A stretch of 64,000 nucleotides of DNA from assembly GCF_023667495.1 (NCBI RefSeq), contig NZ_JAMOZL010000009.1:261892-325891 (forward strand), read 5' to 3'. The notes under the pieces are model-generated. The model worked only from the letters and a program-made list of their open reading frames with translations, searched no databases and was not told where the DNA came from. The translations under genes and the position numbers were made by a program. The DNA is from Dyadobacter sp. MSC1_007. GTDB taxonomy: Bacteria > Bacteroidota > Bacteroidia > Cytophagales > Spirosomataceae. Positions 26,786 to 34,885 of this stretch are shown in pieces (the first letter of the stretch is position 1; each line of letters begins with the position of its first letter).

Positions 26786-26834
26786 CAAGGGGTGCAAAAG
26801 GGTGCAGCTAAAGTTGTACTTTTTTGCACCCTTG
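26786..26834. promoter_or_regulatory. inverted repeat upstream of the transfer operon
   Basis: CAAGGGGTGCAAAA (26786-26799) is matched by the inverse TTTTGCACCCTTG (26822-26834) with one extra base, and GGTGCA is repeated directly within it. It lies about 125 bases before the first gene of the tra operon and could be an operator or an attenuator-like hairpin. Confidence 0.45.
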
Positions 26835-26959
26835 GGGTCAGTGCTACTTTGTATCGCAGCCAACGAAAGTTTCTTTCATGGCAGGATGTTGCAAGGCAAA
26901 ATTGCGACAAGCAGACAAAACAATGATCTGAGATTTGTAAACATGTAAACGAAGGGGCT

Positions 26960-27460
26960 ATGTTTTCACCAACGCCATGGACTGATTACTTCATCGCTGT
27001 TGCAGCGTTGCTGGCAGTCTACTACATTTTGTTTGCTTTTAAATTTTACGGCGGGCAAATTAAAGCTGCCGTGATCTCAGGCGGCACCAACTGGTGGAGG
27101 CTGCCGCGAGGAGAACCTGCCGGTATGGTGGAAGGGCTCACCAGGCAAGGGGCTGGCTTTGAAACATCGGCTGACAAGGTGCAAGCACCGCAAGCCCCTG
27201 TTTCGCAGGAGCGCGTTGCATTTGAGCAGATCGTCGGGCTGGGGAATCAACTGACAGCTCTGATCGAAGAGGCGAATCAGCAAAGCTACGACGCTACCGA
27301 GCTATCCCTGCTATTGCAGATGGTGCTTCAGGACTATCCCTTAGTACATGAGAAGGCGTTTCGGATATCAATCAATGAGTTCATAGATAATCAGTGTGCA
27401 AAGTATGGCTCCGTGCATCTGAGTGAGAGAGATAAGGCGGTGATTTGGGATCAGGTGTAG
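26960..27460 (+). CDS. membrane-anchored protein at the head of the tra operon
   Basis: 166 residues with one N-terminal membrane span (YFIAVAALLAVYYILFAFKF) and a cytoplasmic helical tail of about 120 residues ending in LSERDKAVIWDQV. Small proteins of this type precede traE in Bacteroidota conjugative elements. The family has no assigned function that I know. The leading position in the operon and the membrane anchor suggest a role in channel assembly, which is inference. Confidence 0.65.
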   Translation: MFSPTPWTDYFIAVAALLAVYYILFAFKFYGGQIKAAVISGGTNWWRLPRGEPAGMVEGLTRQGAGFETSADKVQAPQAPVSQERVAFEQIVGLGNQLTALIEEANQQSYDATELSLLLQMVLQDYPLVHEKAFRISINEFIDNQCAKYGSVHLSERDKAVIWDQV

Positions 27461-27545
27461 TGGGGCGATTGCCGGCAGGGTTTGCTGTTGTGAAAGGCAG
27501 CAAACCGGCAGGCAATCCTGTAAAAGATATGTTCAACTTTAAATA

Positions 27546-29784
27546 ATGTGTAGGATGAAAATGAGGGGAAGATTTATTCAAGGAATGAAGCGTGTTGCGG
27601 TAGCTATCGCTGCATCACTCGGGCCACTGGTTGCCCTCGCGCAGGATGGCGCGGCCGGAGTCGAAGAAGCCAATTCACAGGTCCGCTCTTACTTTGAGCC
27701 TGGGACAAACCTGATGTATGCGATCGGAGCGGTGCTGGGCCTTGTCGGGGCGGTAAAGGTTTTGTGTGCCGTGAACTGTGTTGTCGCCTGAATAACAGCG
27801 ACACAGGTGCTTTGTAAGAGATGAGGGTGGGCCCCTCGGAACCGGCTTACAGGAGCAGGTTTCAAACCAGCGTATGCGGCTTTGGTTAAGAGCCTTGGTC
27901 GTGAGCGATACGTGAAAAGTCGGACTTAAGTCCGGCAGGTGACTGTGCAAAAGGTGAACGTGAGTGAACCATTGATGAGGTACCGAAATACAGAAGATGA
28001 TGTCGGAACCGGACTCCAATACTTGGTTCGGGATAAGCCAGAGGGAAACCTGCTTACTGCTCTGGCGGCATCCGGTATAGAGATGGCACGAGTTGCACAG
28101 AGGCTTTTACAAGGAACACGGGAACCTGTCGCCGGGATGCTAAGGGAGAAATTCAAGCAGAGAACCTGTGAGAATGAGAGTACCGATGCCTGGCACAGGG
28201 GCAGACTAACCCGTAGTAGTGATGAAACTTCTGTAATGGGAGTGGAGCGAAGGGGTTAGCTTATTCAGCGAATGGAATTGAACAACTAATTAGCGTTAGG
28301 AGGATTTAATGAAAAACGCAAAGTCATTTGAAATTTCCAAACAACTTGTGATGGAAGCATTCAAGAGGGTCAAGGCCAACAAGGGCAGCAGTGGGATAGA
28401 TGATGTAAGTATTGCCGAGTTTGAAAAGGACCTCAGAGGCAATCTGTACAAAATCTGGAACCGCATGAGCTCTGGTTGTTACCTGCCATCTCCTGTTAAG
28501 TTGGTAGAAATACCTAAATCAGGCGGTGGAAAACGCCCCCTTGGAATCCCAACGGTTGAAGATCGTGTGGCGCAAATGGTGGTGGTTATGAGTATTGAGC
28601 CATTTATTGAACCGCACTTTCATGCAGATTCTTATGCTTACCGCAAGAACAAATCAGCACATGATGCACTGGACACAGCAAGAGAGCGCTCGTTCACTTT
28701 TCATTGGGTTGTTGACCTTGACATCAAGGGGTTCTTCGATAACATCGACCACGATCTGCTGCTCAAAGCTCTTGGCAGGCATGTAACCTGTAAATGGGCG
28801 ATGTTGTATATCAAACGTTGGTTAACCGTTCCTTACCAGTTAAAAGATGGATCGCAGGTGCAAAGGGGCAAAGGCGTGCCACAAGGTTCGGTTATCGGAC
28901 CGATACTGGCTAACCTGTTTCTGCACTACGTATTCGACGAGTGGATGAAAAGAAACCATTCCAACATCCGCTTTGAAAGATATGCTGATGATACCATCTG
29001 TCACTGTGTTAGCCTGAAACAGGCCGAGTTTATTAAAAAGGCCATTAAACAACGGTTAGCAGACTGCAAGTTGGAGCTTAATGAGACAAAAACGAAGATT
29101 GTTTATTGCAAGAAAAACCATCGTGAAATTGAATATGATGTTATCCAGTTTGATTTTCTGGGTTACACATTCCGGCCGCGACGCGCAATTGACGCCTGTG
29201 GCGAAGTCTTTCTCAACTTTTCACCAGCCGTCAGTAGGACGGCAAGGACAAAGATTTGGGAGACAATCCGGGAATGGAACCATCATTATTGGGTGCAGCT
29301 CACGCTGGAAGAAATCGCCAAACAGATCAATCCTGTCATTCAGGGGTGGATCAATTATTACGGCAGATTTAATTCAAGGATTTTGAAAGAAGTCTTGCAG
29401 CGAATCAATCTTAAATTGTCCCGTTGGGTACGGAATAAATTCAAAGGGTTCAGAAAACACAAAACCAGGGCAGTTTACAGACTTGGGGATATCGCACTTG
29501 CGAACCCTGATCTATTTGCTCACTGGAAATGGGGAGTACGGCCCACTGCTAGTCCGAGAAATCGGAAGAGACTGGCAGCTTGACTTGAATAAGAAGAGCC
29601 GTGTGAGCGGAGACGTTCACGCACGGTTCTGTGAGAGGCTTAGGGTGTGACTCCCTTTGCCTACTCGATCCAGAAGTGGAACGCGGGTGACCAGGATACG
29701 GGCAAGGTCGCAGCCGCCTGGTTTGGGAGCTGTATTTTTCTGGTCGTTGTCGCAACGGTTCTGCAGTCCTTCTTCGGATTGTAG
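27546..29784 (+). CDS. traE: TraE (DUF4134) pilin-like transfer protein, split by a group II intron
   Basis: Exon 1 is 27546-27763 and exon 2 is 29670-29784; spliced they give a 110-residue protein. Exon 1 encodes a leader and first membrane span ending in GAVLGLVGAVKV. Exon 2 continues QKWNAGDQDTGKVAAAWFGS and a second span ending in FFGL. The junction reads VKV-F-QKWNAGD, matching the conserved TraE sequence around that point, which fixes the splice sites. TraE is a small two-span membrane protein, probably a VirB2-like subunit. Without splicing the frame runs only nine codons into the intron, so transfer should depend on intron removal. Confidence 0.85.
28309..29583 (+). CDS. ltrA: group II intron reverse transcriptase/maturase
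   Basis: 424 residues, preceded by a good Shine-Dalgarno (AGGAGG) 8 bases before the ATG. RT domains are visible: GIDDVSIAEFEKDL (RT0/1), GKRPLGIPTVEDRV (RT2), the DIKGFFDNIDHDLL segment (RT3), KGVPQGSVIGPILANLFLHY (RT4) and the catalytic FERYADDTICHC (RT5, YADD intact). The maturase (GIIM) domain is the REWNHHYWVQLTLEEIAKQI region. The C-terminus ends soon after, with no HNH endonuclease domain, so retrohoming would be endonuclease-independent. Confidence 0.93.
   Translation: MKNAKSFEISKQLVMEAFKRVKANKGSSGIDDVSIAEFEKDLRGNLYKIWNRMSSGCYLPSPVKLVEIPKSGGGKRPLGIPTVEDRVAQMVVVMSIEPFIEPHFHADSYAYRKNKSAHDALDTARERSFTFHWVVDLDIKGFFDNIDHDLLLKALGRHVTCKWAMLYIKRWLTVPYQLKDGSQVQRGKGVPQGSVIGPILANLFLHYVFDEWMKRNHSNIRFERYADDTICHCVSLKQAEFIKKAIKQRLADCKLELNETKTKIVYCKKNHREIEYDVIQFDFLGYTFRPRRAIDACGEVFLNFSPAVSRTARTKIWETIREWNHHYWVQLTLEEIAKQINPVIQGWINYYGRFNSRILKEVLQRINLKLSRWVRNKFKGFRKHKTRAVYRLGDIALANPDLFAHWKWGVRPTASPRNRKRLAA
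29596..29629 (+). ncRNA. group II intron domain V
   Basis: 34 bases folding as an 8-bp lower stem (GAGCCGTG/CACGGTTC), a two-base CG bulge, a 6-bp upper stem (TGAGCG/CGTTCA) and a GAGA tetraloop. The AGC catalytic triad is at positions 2-4. This is a canonical catalytic domain V. Confidence 0.93.
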
Positions 29785-29849
29785 AGGGCAAGCTTGCCAA
29801 GTGATTCATACCATTAGTCAACGCAAAAGACTACAGGGATATCGATCCA

Positions 29850-30023
29850 ATGACCTGGCTGCGCGCTTGCAAAGAAATTTTTTTTAAGCCGCGCGGCGGA
29901 CAGAAACCAGGGGTCAGAATGCCGGCTATGGTATGGCAGTATCGGCCGGGAGCCACAGGCTCCCTGCCCGATATTGGAAGCGCAAACAAGTGGCTGACCA
30001 TGTTTGATGCATGGCGTATATAG
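29850..30023 (+). CDS. possible 57-residue small protein between traE and traF
   Basis: This ATG-started frame gives a 57-residue product beginning MTWLRACKEIFFKPRGGQ and ending NKWLTMFDAWRI, with two Trp-rich ends and a Gly/Pro-rich middle. It fills an otherwise unusual 295-base gap in a tightly packed operon. It has no membrane segment and I do not recognise it. It could be a real small tra gene or a chance frame; the absence of a clear ribosome binding site lowers confidence. Confidence 0.35.
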   Translation: MTWLRACKEIFFKPRGGQKPGVRMPAMVWQYRPGATGSLPDIGSANKWLTMFDAWRI

Positions 30024-30079
30024 ATGCCGGTTACCACCGGTGAAGATTAGAAATTCCATGGATTTAAACGACATTAACG

Positions 30080-30460
30080 ATGCAGATGAAAATCTACAGC
30101 ATCAATAAGGGTGTGAACAGAAGCATTGTCTTCAAGGGACTGGTGGCCCAGTATATCTGGTACATGGGGGCAGGCATGTTCGTTCTGCTGCTGCTTTACG
30201 CAGCGCTGTATGTGGCCGGGGTGAACACTTTCATAAGCCTTGCCATAACCGTGTGCCTGGGAGCTGCGATGATCATGTGGATCTACCATCTGAGCAGCAG
30301 CTACGGCGAGCACGGACTGACCAAGGCGCTTGCCAGACGCAGTATTCCAAAGGTGGTCAAATCCCAAAGCCGGGGACTGTTTAGAGCAAAAGCGGCAAAA
30401 GGAAATAAGGTAGCGAAGGCAATAAAAATAACATCTGACAGATATGGAGAAGTTACTTGA
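30080..30460 (+). CDS. traF: TraF (DUF4133) transfer protein, VirB3-like
   Basis: 126 residues; the initial Met is at 30080 or 30086 (MKIYSINKGVNRSIVFKGL, the family start). Two adjacent membrane segments (IWYMGAGMFVLLLLYAALYV, ISLAITVCLGAAMIMWIYHL) are followed by a basic cytoplasmic tail. This small bitopic layout matches DUF4133/TraF, the VirB3 equivalent of Bacteroidota conjugation systems. It overlaps the start of traG by 17 bases, consistent with coupled translation of VirB3 and VirB4 partners. Confidence 0.85.
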   Translation: MQMKIYSINKGVNRSIVFKGLVAQYIWYMGAGMFVLLLLYAALYVAGVNTFISLAITVCLGAAMIMWIYHLSSSYGEHGLTKALARRSIPKVVKSQSRGLFRAKAAKGNKVAKAIKITSDRYGEVT

Positions 30461-32909
30461 CGAGTTGTGGCCGGTCATGGAGGTGGACCAGGGAATGATC
30501 CTTTCCAGGCAGGGTGATGTGACGGTCTGTTTTCAGGTCGAGCTGCCCGAGATTTTTACGCTCTCAGAAAAAGAGTATGAGCACCTGCATCAAAGCTGGG
30601 TAAAAGCGCTGAAAATGCTGCCTGCGGGAACAGTCTTTCATAAGCAGGACCATTTCAATATGGATTCTTACCAGGCGGATATAAGTAGTGACCAGATCAG
30701 TTTTTTAAGCCATAGCAGTGAAAAGTTCTTTCACGAAAGGCCATACCTGGATCACCAGTGTTATGTGATGCTAACCAGAAAGCCAAAAGGGCGCAGGCTG
30801 TCCAGCTCGCTGTTTTCCAATCTGCTCAGGCCTTCGCTGGTGCCTGAGGATACGCTGGACGCTACATCGCTGCAGGATTTCAAAGACGCTGCCAGCCAGT
30901 TCGCCCGCGTGCTTCAAGACACTGGCCTTGTCAGGATCAGTCAGCTCGAAGACCATCAGTTATTAAGCGGACCTTCCCGCGCAGGCCTTCTGGAAAGATA
31001 CTACAACCTTTCCAGCGAAAGGGACCGGCTGATCCGGGACATTGACTTCAAGGACGGCATTAAAATCGGTGAGCAGTACGCGGAGCTTTATACGATTGCC
31101 GATTCGGCGGGTCTGCCGTCGGCGTGCGCGCCGGCCAGCCGCTATGAGAAATACTCTTCGGATAATGCCAGGCTGAGCATAGGCTTTGCCTCACCTGTTG
31201 GCCAGCTTTTGCCATGCAACCACATTATCAATCAGTATATTTTTATCGAAGACGGGCCTTCGGTGATCCGGCGGCTGGAAAGCAAGCGGCTCCGCTTGCA
31301 GTCACTTTCGGTTTATGCCCGCGAGAATGCGCTGGCGCTGGATGCGGTCAATGAATTTCTCAACGAAGCCGTCAAGGAGCAGCGCCTGCCGGTCAGGGCA
31401 CACTTCAATGTGCTAGTGTGGACCCAGAGCAAATCCGAGCTGCAATCGATCAAGAGCATGGTCGCCTCAGGCCTTGCGCAGATGGACGTTGCAGTGAAAA
31501 TAGAAACCACAGGGGCGCCTCAGATCTTCTGGGCAGGTATTCCCGGCAACGGGGCGGATTTTCCCATGAACGAGACCTTTGAGACCTTCACTGAACAGGC
31601 GTGCTGTTTTCTGAATATGGAGACCGGCTACCGGTCTTCGATCAGTCCGGTCGGCATCAGGCTGGGGGACCGGCTTACCGGCAAACCTGTGCACGTTGAC
31701 ATCAGCGATGAGCCTGTCCGGCAGGGTATCTGCACCAACCGTAACAAGTTCATCCTGGGCCCGTCAGGCAGCGGCAAAAGCTTTTTTACCAACCACATGA
31801 TCCGGTCCTATTATGAGCAGGGCGCTCATGTTGTGCTGGTCGATGTGGGGCATTCCTACAAGGGATTGTGTGATCTGGCAGGCGGCTATTATTTTACCTA
31901 TGAGGAGAAAAACCCGATCCGTTTCAACCCATTTTACATCGAAGGCGGCGGAGCGCCGGATACAGAAAAGAAGGAGAGTATCAAAACGCTTCTTTTGGCG
32001 CTGTGGAAAAAGGATAGCGAGGATTTTAAAAGGAGCGAATATGTGGCCCTTTCCAATGCGCTGACGCTTTATTATCAGTTGCTGGATGAAAGGCCCGCCA
32101 TCCGCCCATGCTTTGATTCGTTCTACGATTTTCTGCGGGAGGACTTTATCCAGGTCCTGGAAGGCGATCAGGTCAAAGACCGCGACTTTGATGTATCTAA
32201 TTTTCTGTACGTGCTACGGCCTTACTACAATGGAGGCGAATTCGATTATCTTCTTAATGCGTCAGAAAACCTGGATCTACAATACCAGCGCTTCATTGTC
32301 TTCGAGCTGGATCAGGTAAAAGACCACCCGATCCTTTTTCCTGTGATCACCATCATCATCATGGAGGTATTTATTGCCAAGATGAGAAAGCTGGAAGGGA
32401 TCAGAAAGGTTGTACTCATCGAGGAGGCCTGGAAGGCGATCGCCAAAGAGGGAATGGCCGAGTATATACGCTACTTGTTCAAAACGGTCCGTAAATTTTT
32501 TGGGGAGGCGATCGTAGTCACCCAGGAGGTCGAGGATATTATTTCTTCTCCGGTGGTTAAGCAGGCGATCATCAACAACAGTGATTGTAAAATTCTTTTA
32601 GACCAGAGCAAATACCAGAACAAGTTTGATCAGATACAGCAGCTTCTGGGGCTTACCGAAAAGGAAAAGGCAATGGTGCTCTCGGTGAACAGGGCTAATG
32701 ACCCGCTCAGAAAATATAAGGAAGTCTTTATCAGTCTGGGGGGCAGCTTGTCCAGGGTATACCGGACCGAGGTGAGCCCACAGGAATACCTGGCCTACAC
32801 CACAGAACAGACCGAGAAAATGAAGGTTGCCAGTTATGCCCGCCGCTATGGAGGGATCAGGGAAGGAATACAGGTACTGGCCAGTGAAATCAGAGAAGCG
32901 AAGCGATGA
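30444..32909 (+). CDS. traG: TraG conjugation ATPase (VirB4-like)
   Basis: 821 residues, full length. The N-terminal domain typical of CagE/VirB4 (MEVDQGMILSRQGDVTVCFQ) is followed by the ATPase domain, with Walker A GPSGSGKSFFTNH near residue 440, Walker B VVLIEEAWKAI near residue 655 and the TQEVEDIISSPVV region after it. It energises assembly of the mating channel at the inner membrane. It overlaps traF upstream and traI downstream (4 bases). Named traG after CTnDOT, where TraG is VirB4. Confidence 0.93.
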   Translation: MEKLLDELWPVMEVDQGMILSRQGDVTVCFQVELPEIFTLSEKEYEHLHQSWVKALKMLPAGTVFHKQDHFNMDSYQADISSDQISFLSHSSEKFFHERPYLDHQCYVMLTRKPKGRRLSSSLFSNLLRPSLVPEDTLDATSLQDFKDAASQFARVLQDTGLVRISQLEDHQLLSGPSRAGLLERYYNLSSERDRLIRDIDFKDGIKIGEQYAELYTIADSAGLPSACAPASRYEKYSSDNARLSIGFASPVGQLLPCNHIINQYIFIEDGPSVIRRLESKRLRLQSLSVYARENALALDAVNEFLNEAVKEQRLPVRAHFNVLVWTQSKSELQSIKSMVASGLAQMDVAVKIETTGAPQIFWAGIPGNGADFPMNETFETFTEQACCFLNMETGYRSSISPVGIRLGDRLTGKPVHVDISDEPVRQGICTNRNKFILGPSGSGKSFFTNHMIRSYYEQGAHVVLVDVGHSYKGLCDLAGGYYFTYEEKNPIRFNPFYIEGGGAPDTEKKESIKTLLLALWKKDSEDFKRSEYVALSNALTLYYQLLDERPAIRPCFDSFYDFLREDFIQVLEGDQVKDRDFDVSNFLYVLRPYYNGGEFDYLLNASENLDLQYQRFIVFELDQVKDHPILFPVITIIIMEVFIAKMRKLEGIRKVVLIEEAWKAIAKEGMAEYIRYLFKTVRKFFGEAIVVTQEVEDIISSPVVKQAIINNSDCKILLDQSKYQNKFDQIQQLLGLTEKEKAMVLSVNRANDPLRKYKEVFISLGGSLSRVYRTEVSPQEYLAYTTEQTEKMKVASYARRYGGIREGIQVLASEIREAKR

Positions 32910-33580
32910 AAAAATCAGTCTTTATCCTGGTGCTGCTTGCGGCTATGCTGGCGCCAGCGCCAGCCAGCCACGCTGCAAACCCATGGGCCGCTGTCATCAA
33001 GGCAGCTATCAAAAGGGTGGTACGGGCAGTGGATCTATTGATCCAGCGGCGTCAGACCGCGGTGATCCGGCTTCAGAATGCGCAGAAGGTTTTGGAGAAC
33101 ACGATGGCCAAGCTGCATCTGGACGAGATCACGGATTGGGTCAAAAAGCAGCGGGATCTGTATAAAGAGTACTATGATGAGCTCAGAAAGGTGAAGGCGG
33201 TCATCGCTTATTATTTCCGCATCAAACAGATCGCAGATAAACAGGTGCTGATCGTAGAGCAGTACCAGAAAGCATGGTCGCTCTTCTCAAACGATAAACA
33301 TTTTACGGCAGATGAGCTGCTATACATGCAGCAGGTTTACACAGGGATTCTGGCCGAATCGGCCAGGAATGTAGATCTACTGACGCTGGTGGTAAAATCC
33401 TTTACGCTGCAGATGACAGATGTGGCAAGGCTTGAAATCATCGATCAGGCCGCCAGACAGGTCGACAAGGTTTTTGATGAGCTCGAAAGCTTCAATCATG
33501 AAAACAGGCTTTTGAGCCTTTCCCGGGCTCACAGCGAGCAGGACGCCAAATGGGTCAAAGCGCTGTATGGGCTACCTTAA
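32906..33580 (+). CDS. traI: TraI-like secreted transfer protein
   Basis: 224 residues. The signal peptide (FILVLLAAMLAPAPASHA) precedes NPWAAVIKAAIKRVVRAVDL and the characteristic IQRRQTAVIRLQNAQKVLEN segment, with helical heptads throughout and a C-terminal ALYGLP. This matches the Bacteroidota conjugal protein called TraI, an all-helical periplasmic protein comparable in place to VirB5. It starts inside the stop of traG. Its ending is followed almost immediately by another gene of related design. Confidence 0.85.
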   Translation: MKKSVFILVLLAAMLAPAPASHAANPWAAVIKAAIKRVVRAVDLLIQRRQTAVIRLQNAQKVLENTMAKLHLDEITDWVKKQRDLYKEYYDELRKVKAVIAYYFRIKQIADKQVLIVEQYQKAWSLFSNDKHFTADELLYMQQVYTGILAESARNVDLLTLVVKSFTLQMTDVARLEIIDQAARQVDKVFDELESFNHENRLLSLSRAHSEQDAKWVKALYGLP

Positions 33581-33591
33581 CAGAAAACGAT

Positions 33592-34230
33592 ATGAAAATC
33601 TATCTGATCGCGCTGACGACAATGCTCGCGCTTCCGGTAAAGGCGCAGCTGTTCAGAGAATGGTTCCGGCAGAACGCAACCCAGAAGCGGTATCTGATCG
33701 AGCAGATCGCGCAGCTGAAAGTTTATCTGGCGCTGACCGAGAAGGGGTATGAGATTGCGCGGAAAGGTCTGACTACGATCTCCGATATTAAGAACGGTGA
33801 GTTCAAACTACACAAGAACCGGTTTGATTCCCTGCGAATTGTCAAATCAGAGCTCACTGCTCTTTCCCGGCTGCAACACATCACCGATCTACATGGAAGC
33901 ATTAATGAAATCTGTGAGAAGCTTCCTGCCGAAATCCAGGGTTGCCAGTTGCTTGACGCGGTGCTGAAAAAACAAATGATTACCGGTCTTAAAGCGCTAT
34001 ATGACGACTCCCAGGTACTTATAGGCGGATTTTTTATGGTGATCCGCGACGGCCAGGTCTCCATGACCGACGATGAGAGAATTGTGCGCATAGATGAGCT
34101 CTGCCAGGCATTCGAAGAAAACTATCTTTTTGCCCAGAACCTTCGAAAGGAATTTGGTCTGGTCTGTAAATCTGCCGCGGCAGAACTCAAAGACCTTGAA
34201 AACCGCAGACTTATTCACGGACTTAAATAG
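33592..34230 (+). CDS. secreted helical transfer protein, TraI-like paralogue 1
   Basis: 212 residues from the ATG at 33592; an in-frame codon at 33550 lies inside traI and is rejected. The signal peptide is MKIYLIALTTMLALPVKAQ. The mature part has IAQLKVYLALTEKGYEIARK and GLTTISDIKNGEFKLHKNRF, clearly homologous to the next gene (KKGYEILQKGYNTIRDISKG). Both are helical periplasmic proteins. Function unknown; they probably act with TraI in the periplasmic part of the mating channel, which is inference. Confidence 0.75.
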   Translation: MKIYLIALTTMLALPVKAQLFREWFRQNATQKRYLIEQIAQLKVYLALTEKGYEIARKGLTTISDIKNGEFKLHKNRFDSLRIVKSELTALSRLQHITDLHGSINEICEKLPAEIQGCQLLDAVLKKQMITGLKALYDDSQVLIGGFFMVIRDGQVSMTDDERIVRIDELCQAFEENYLFAQNLRKEFGLVCKSAAAELKDLENRRLIHGLK

Positions 34231-34238
34231 CTGACCAG

Positions 34239-34868
34239 ATGAAAAGAATACTGATACTCCTTCTGATTTTTTCGGCGTGGGCAGGTAAGGCACACGCGCA
34301 GACCCCTGAGGTGACCCAACTGATTCTGAACATCGAAAAGCTTGATGAGCTCAGAAAGATCCTTACTGAGCTCAAAAAAGGTTATGAGATTTTACAGAAG
34401 GGTTACAACACGATCCGCGACATCTCCAAGGGAAATTTTCAGCTGCACCAGGCGTTTCTCGACGGGCTTTTGCAAGTCAGTCCGGCTGTAAGAAACTACA
34501 AGCGTATTGCAGATATCGCAGCGTGTCAGCTGGCGATTCTGACAGAATCGCGTCAGGCGCGCAGCGCACTGATTGCGACAGGGCAGATGAGTGCAGACGA
34601 GCAGCACTACCTGGACAGCGTTTACGATGAGCTGATCGAGGGCAGCATCAGAAACCTGGACGCACTTACCCAGGTGCTGACAGCCAAGAGGCTCAGGGCC
34701 TCCGATGATGAAAGGCTCCGGGCGATCGATGCGATCTATGAGGATATGTCTGACAAGCTGGTGTTTCTCAGGCATTTCAATGCGGGCGGCAGCCTGCTGG
34801 CTGCCCAACGCAGAGAGGAGCGGGCCTCGACCCGGTCGGTTGGCAGGATTCTGGGTGTGGATCAATAA
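34239..34868 (+). CDS. secreted helical transfer protein, TraI-like paralogue 2
   Basis: 209 residues with a signal peptide ending in GKAHAQ. The mature region contains LKKGYEILQKGYNTIRDISK and GNFQLHQAFLDGLLQVSPAV, the same pattern as the upstream gene product, and a C-terminal basic tail. It starts 9 bases after the previous stop. Two tandem copies suggest duplication and specialisation of a periplasmic channel component. Not recognised beyond that. Confidence 0.75.
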   Translation: MKRILILLLIFSAWAGKAHAQTPEVTQLILNIEKLDELRKILTELKKGYEILQKGYNTIRDISKGNFQLHQAFLDGLLQVSPAVRNYKRIADIAACQLAILTESRQARSALIATGQMSADEQHYLDSVYDELIEGSIRNLDALTQVLTAKRLRASDDERLRAIDAIYEDMSDKLVFLRHFNAGGSLLAAQRREERASTRSVGRILGVDQ

Positions 34869-34885
34869 TCAAACCAATACTGAAA

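Larger units (their letters stand above)
27764..29669 (+). mobile_element. group II intron, complete, inserted in traE
   Basis: 1906 bases from GTGTGCC at the 5' end to a CTACTCGAT 3' end. IBS1 (AGGTTT, 27758-27763) pairs perfectly with EBS1 (AAACCT, 28046-28051), which sits in the loop of a GCCAGAG/CTCTGGC hairpin. IBS2 (CGGTA, 27751-27755) pairs with TACCG at 27981-27985. A perfect 34-base domain V is at 29596-29629, followed by domain VI. The internal ORF encodes the reverse transcriptase/maturase. All parts needed for splicing appear present, so the intron is probably active. The target is an essential transfer gene on a mobile element. Confidence 0.92.

Noticed and set aside
28309..29583. 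HNH endonuclease domain in the intron-encoded protein
   Set aside because: The protein ends shortly after the maturase domain, with no Cys/His-rich HNH tail.
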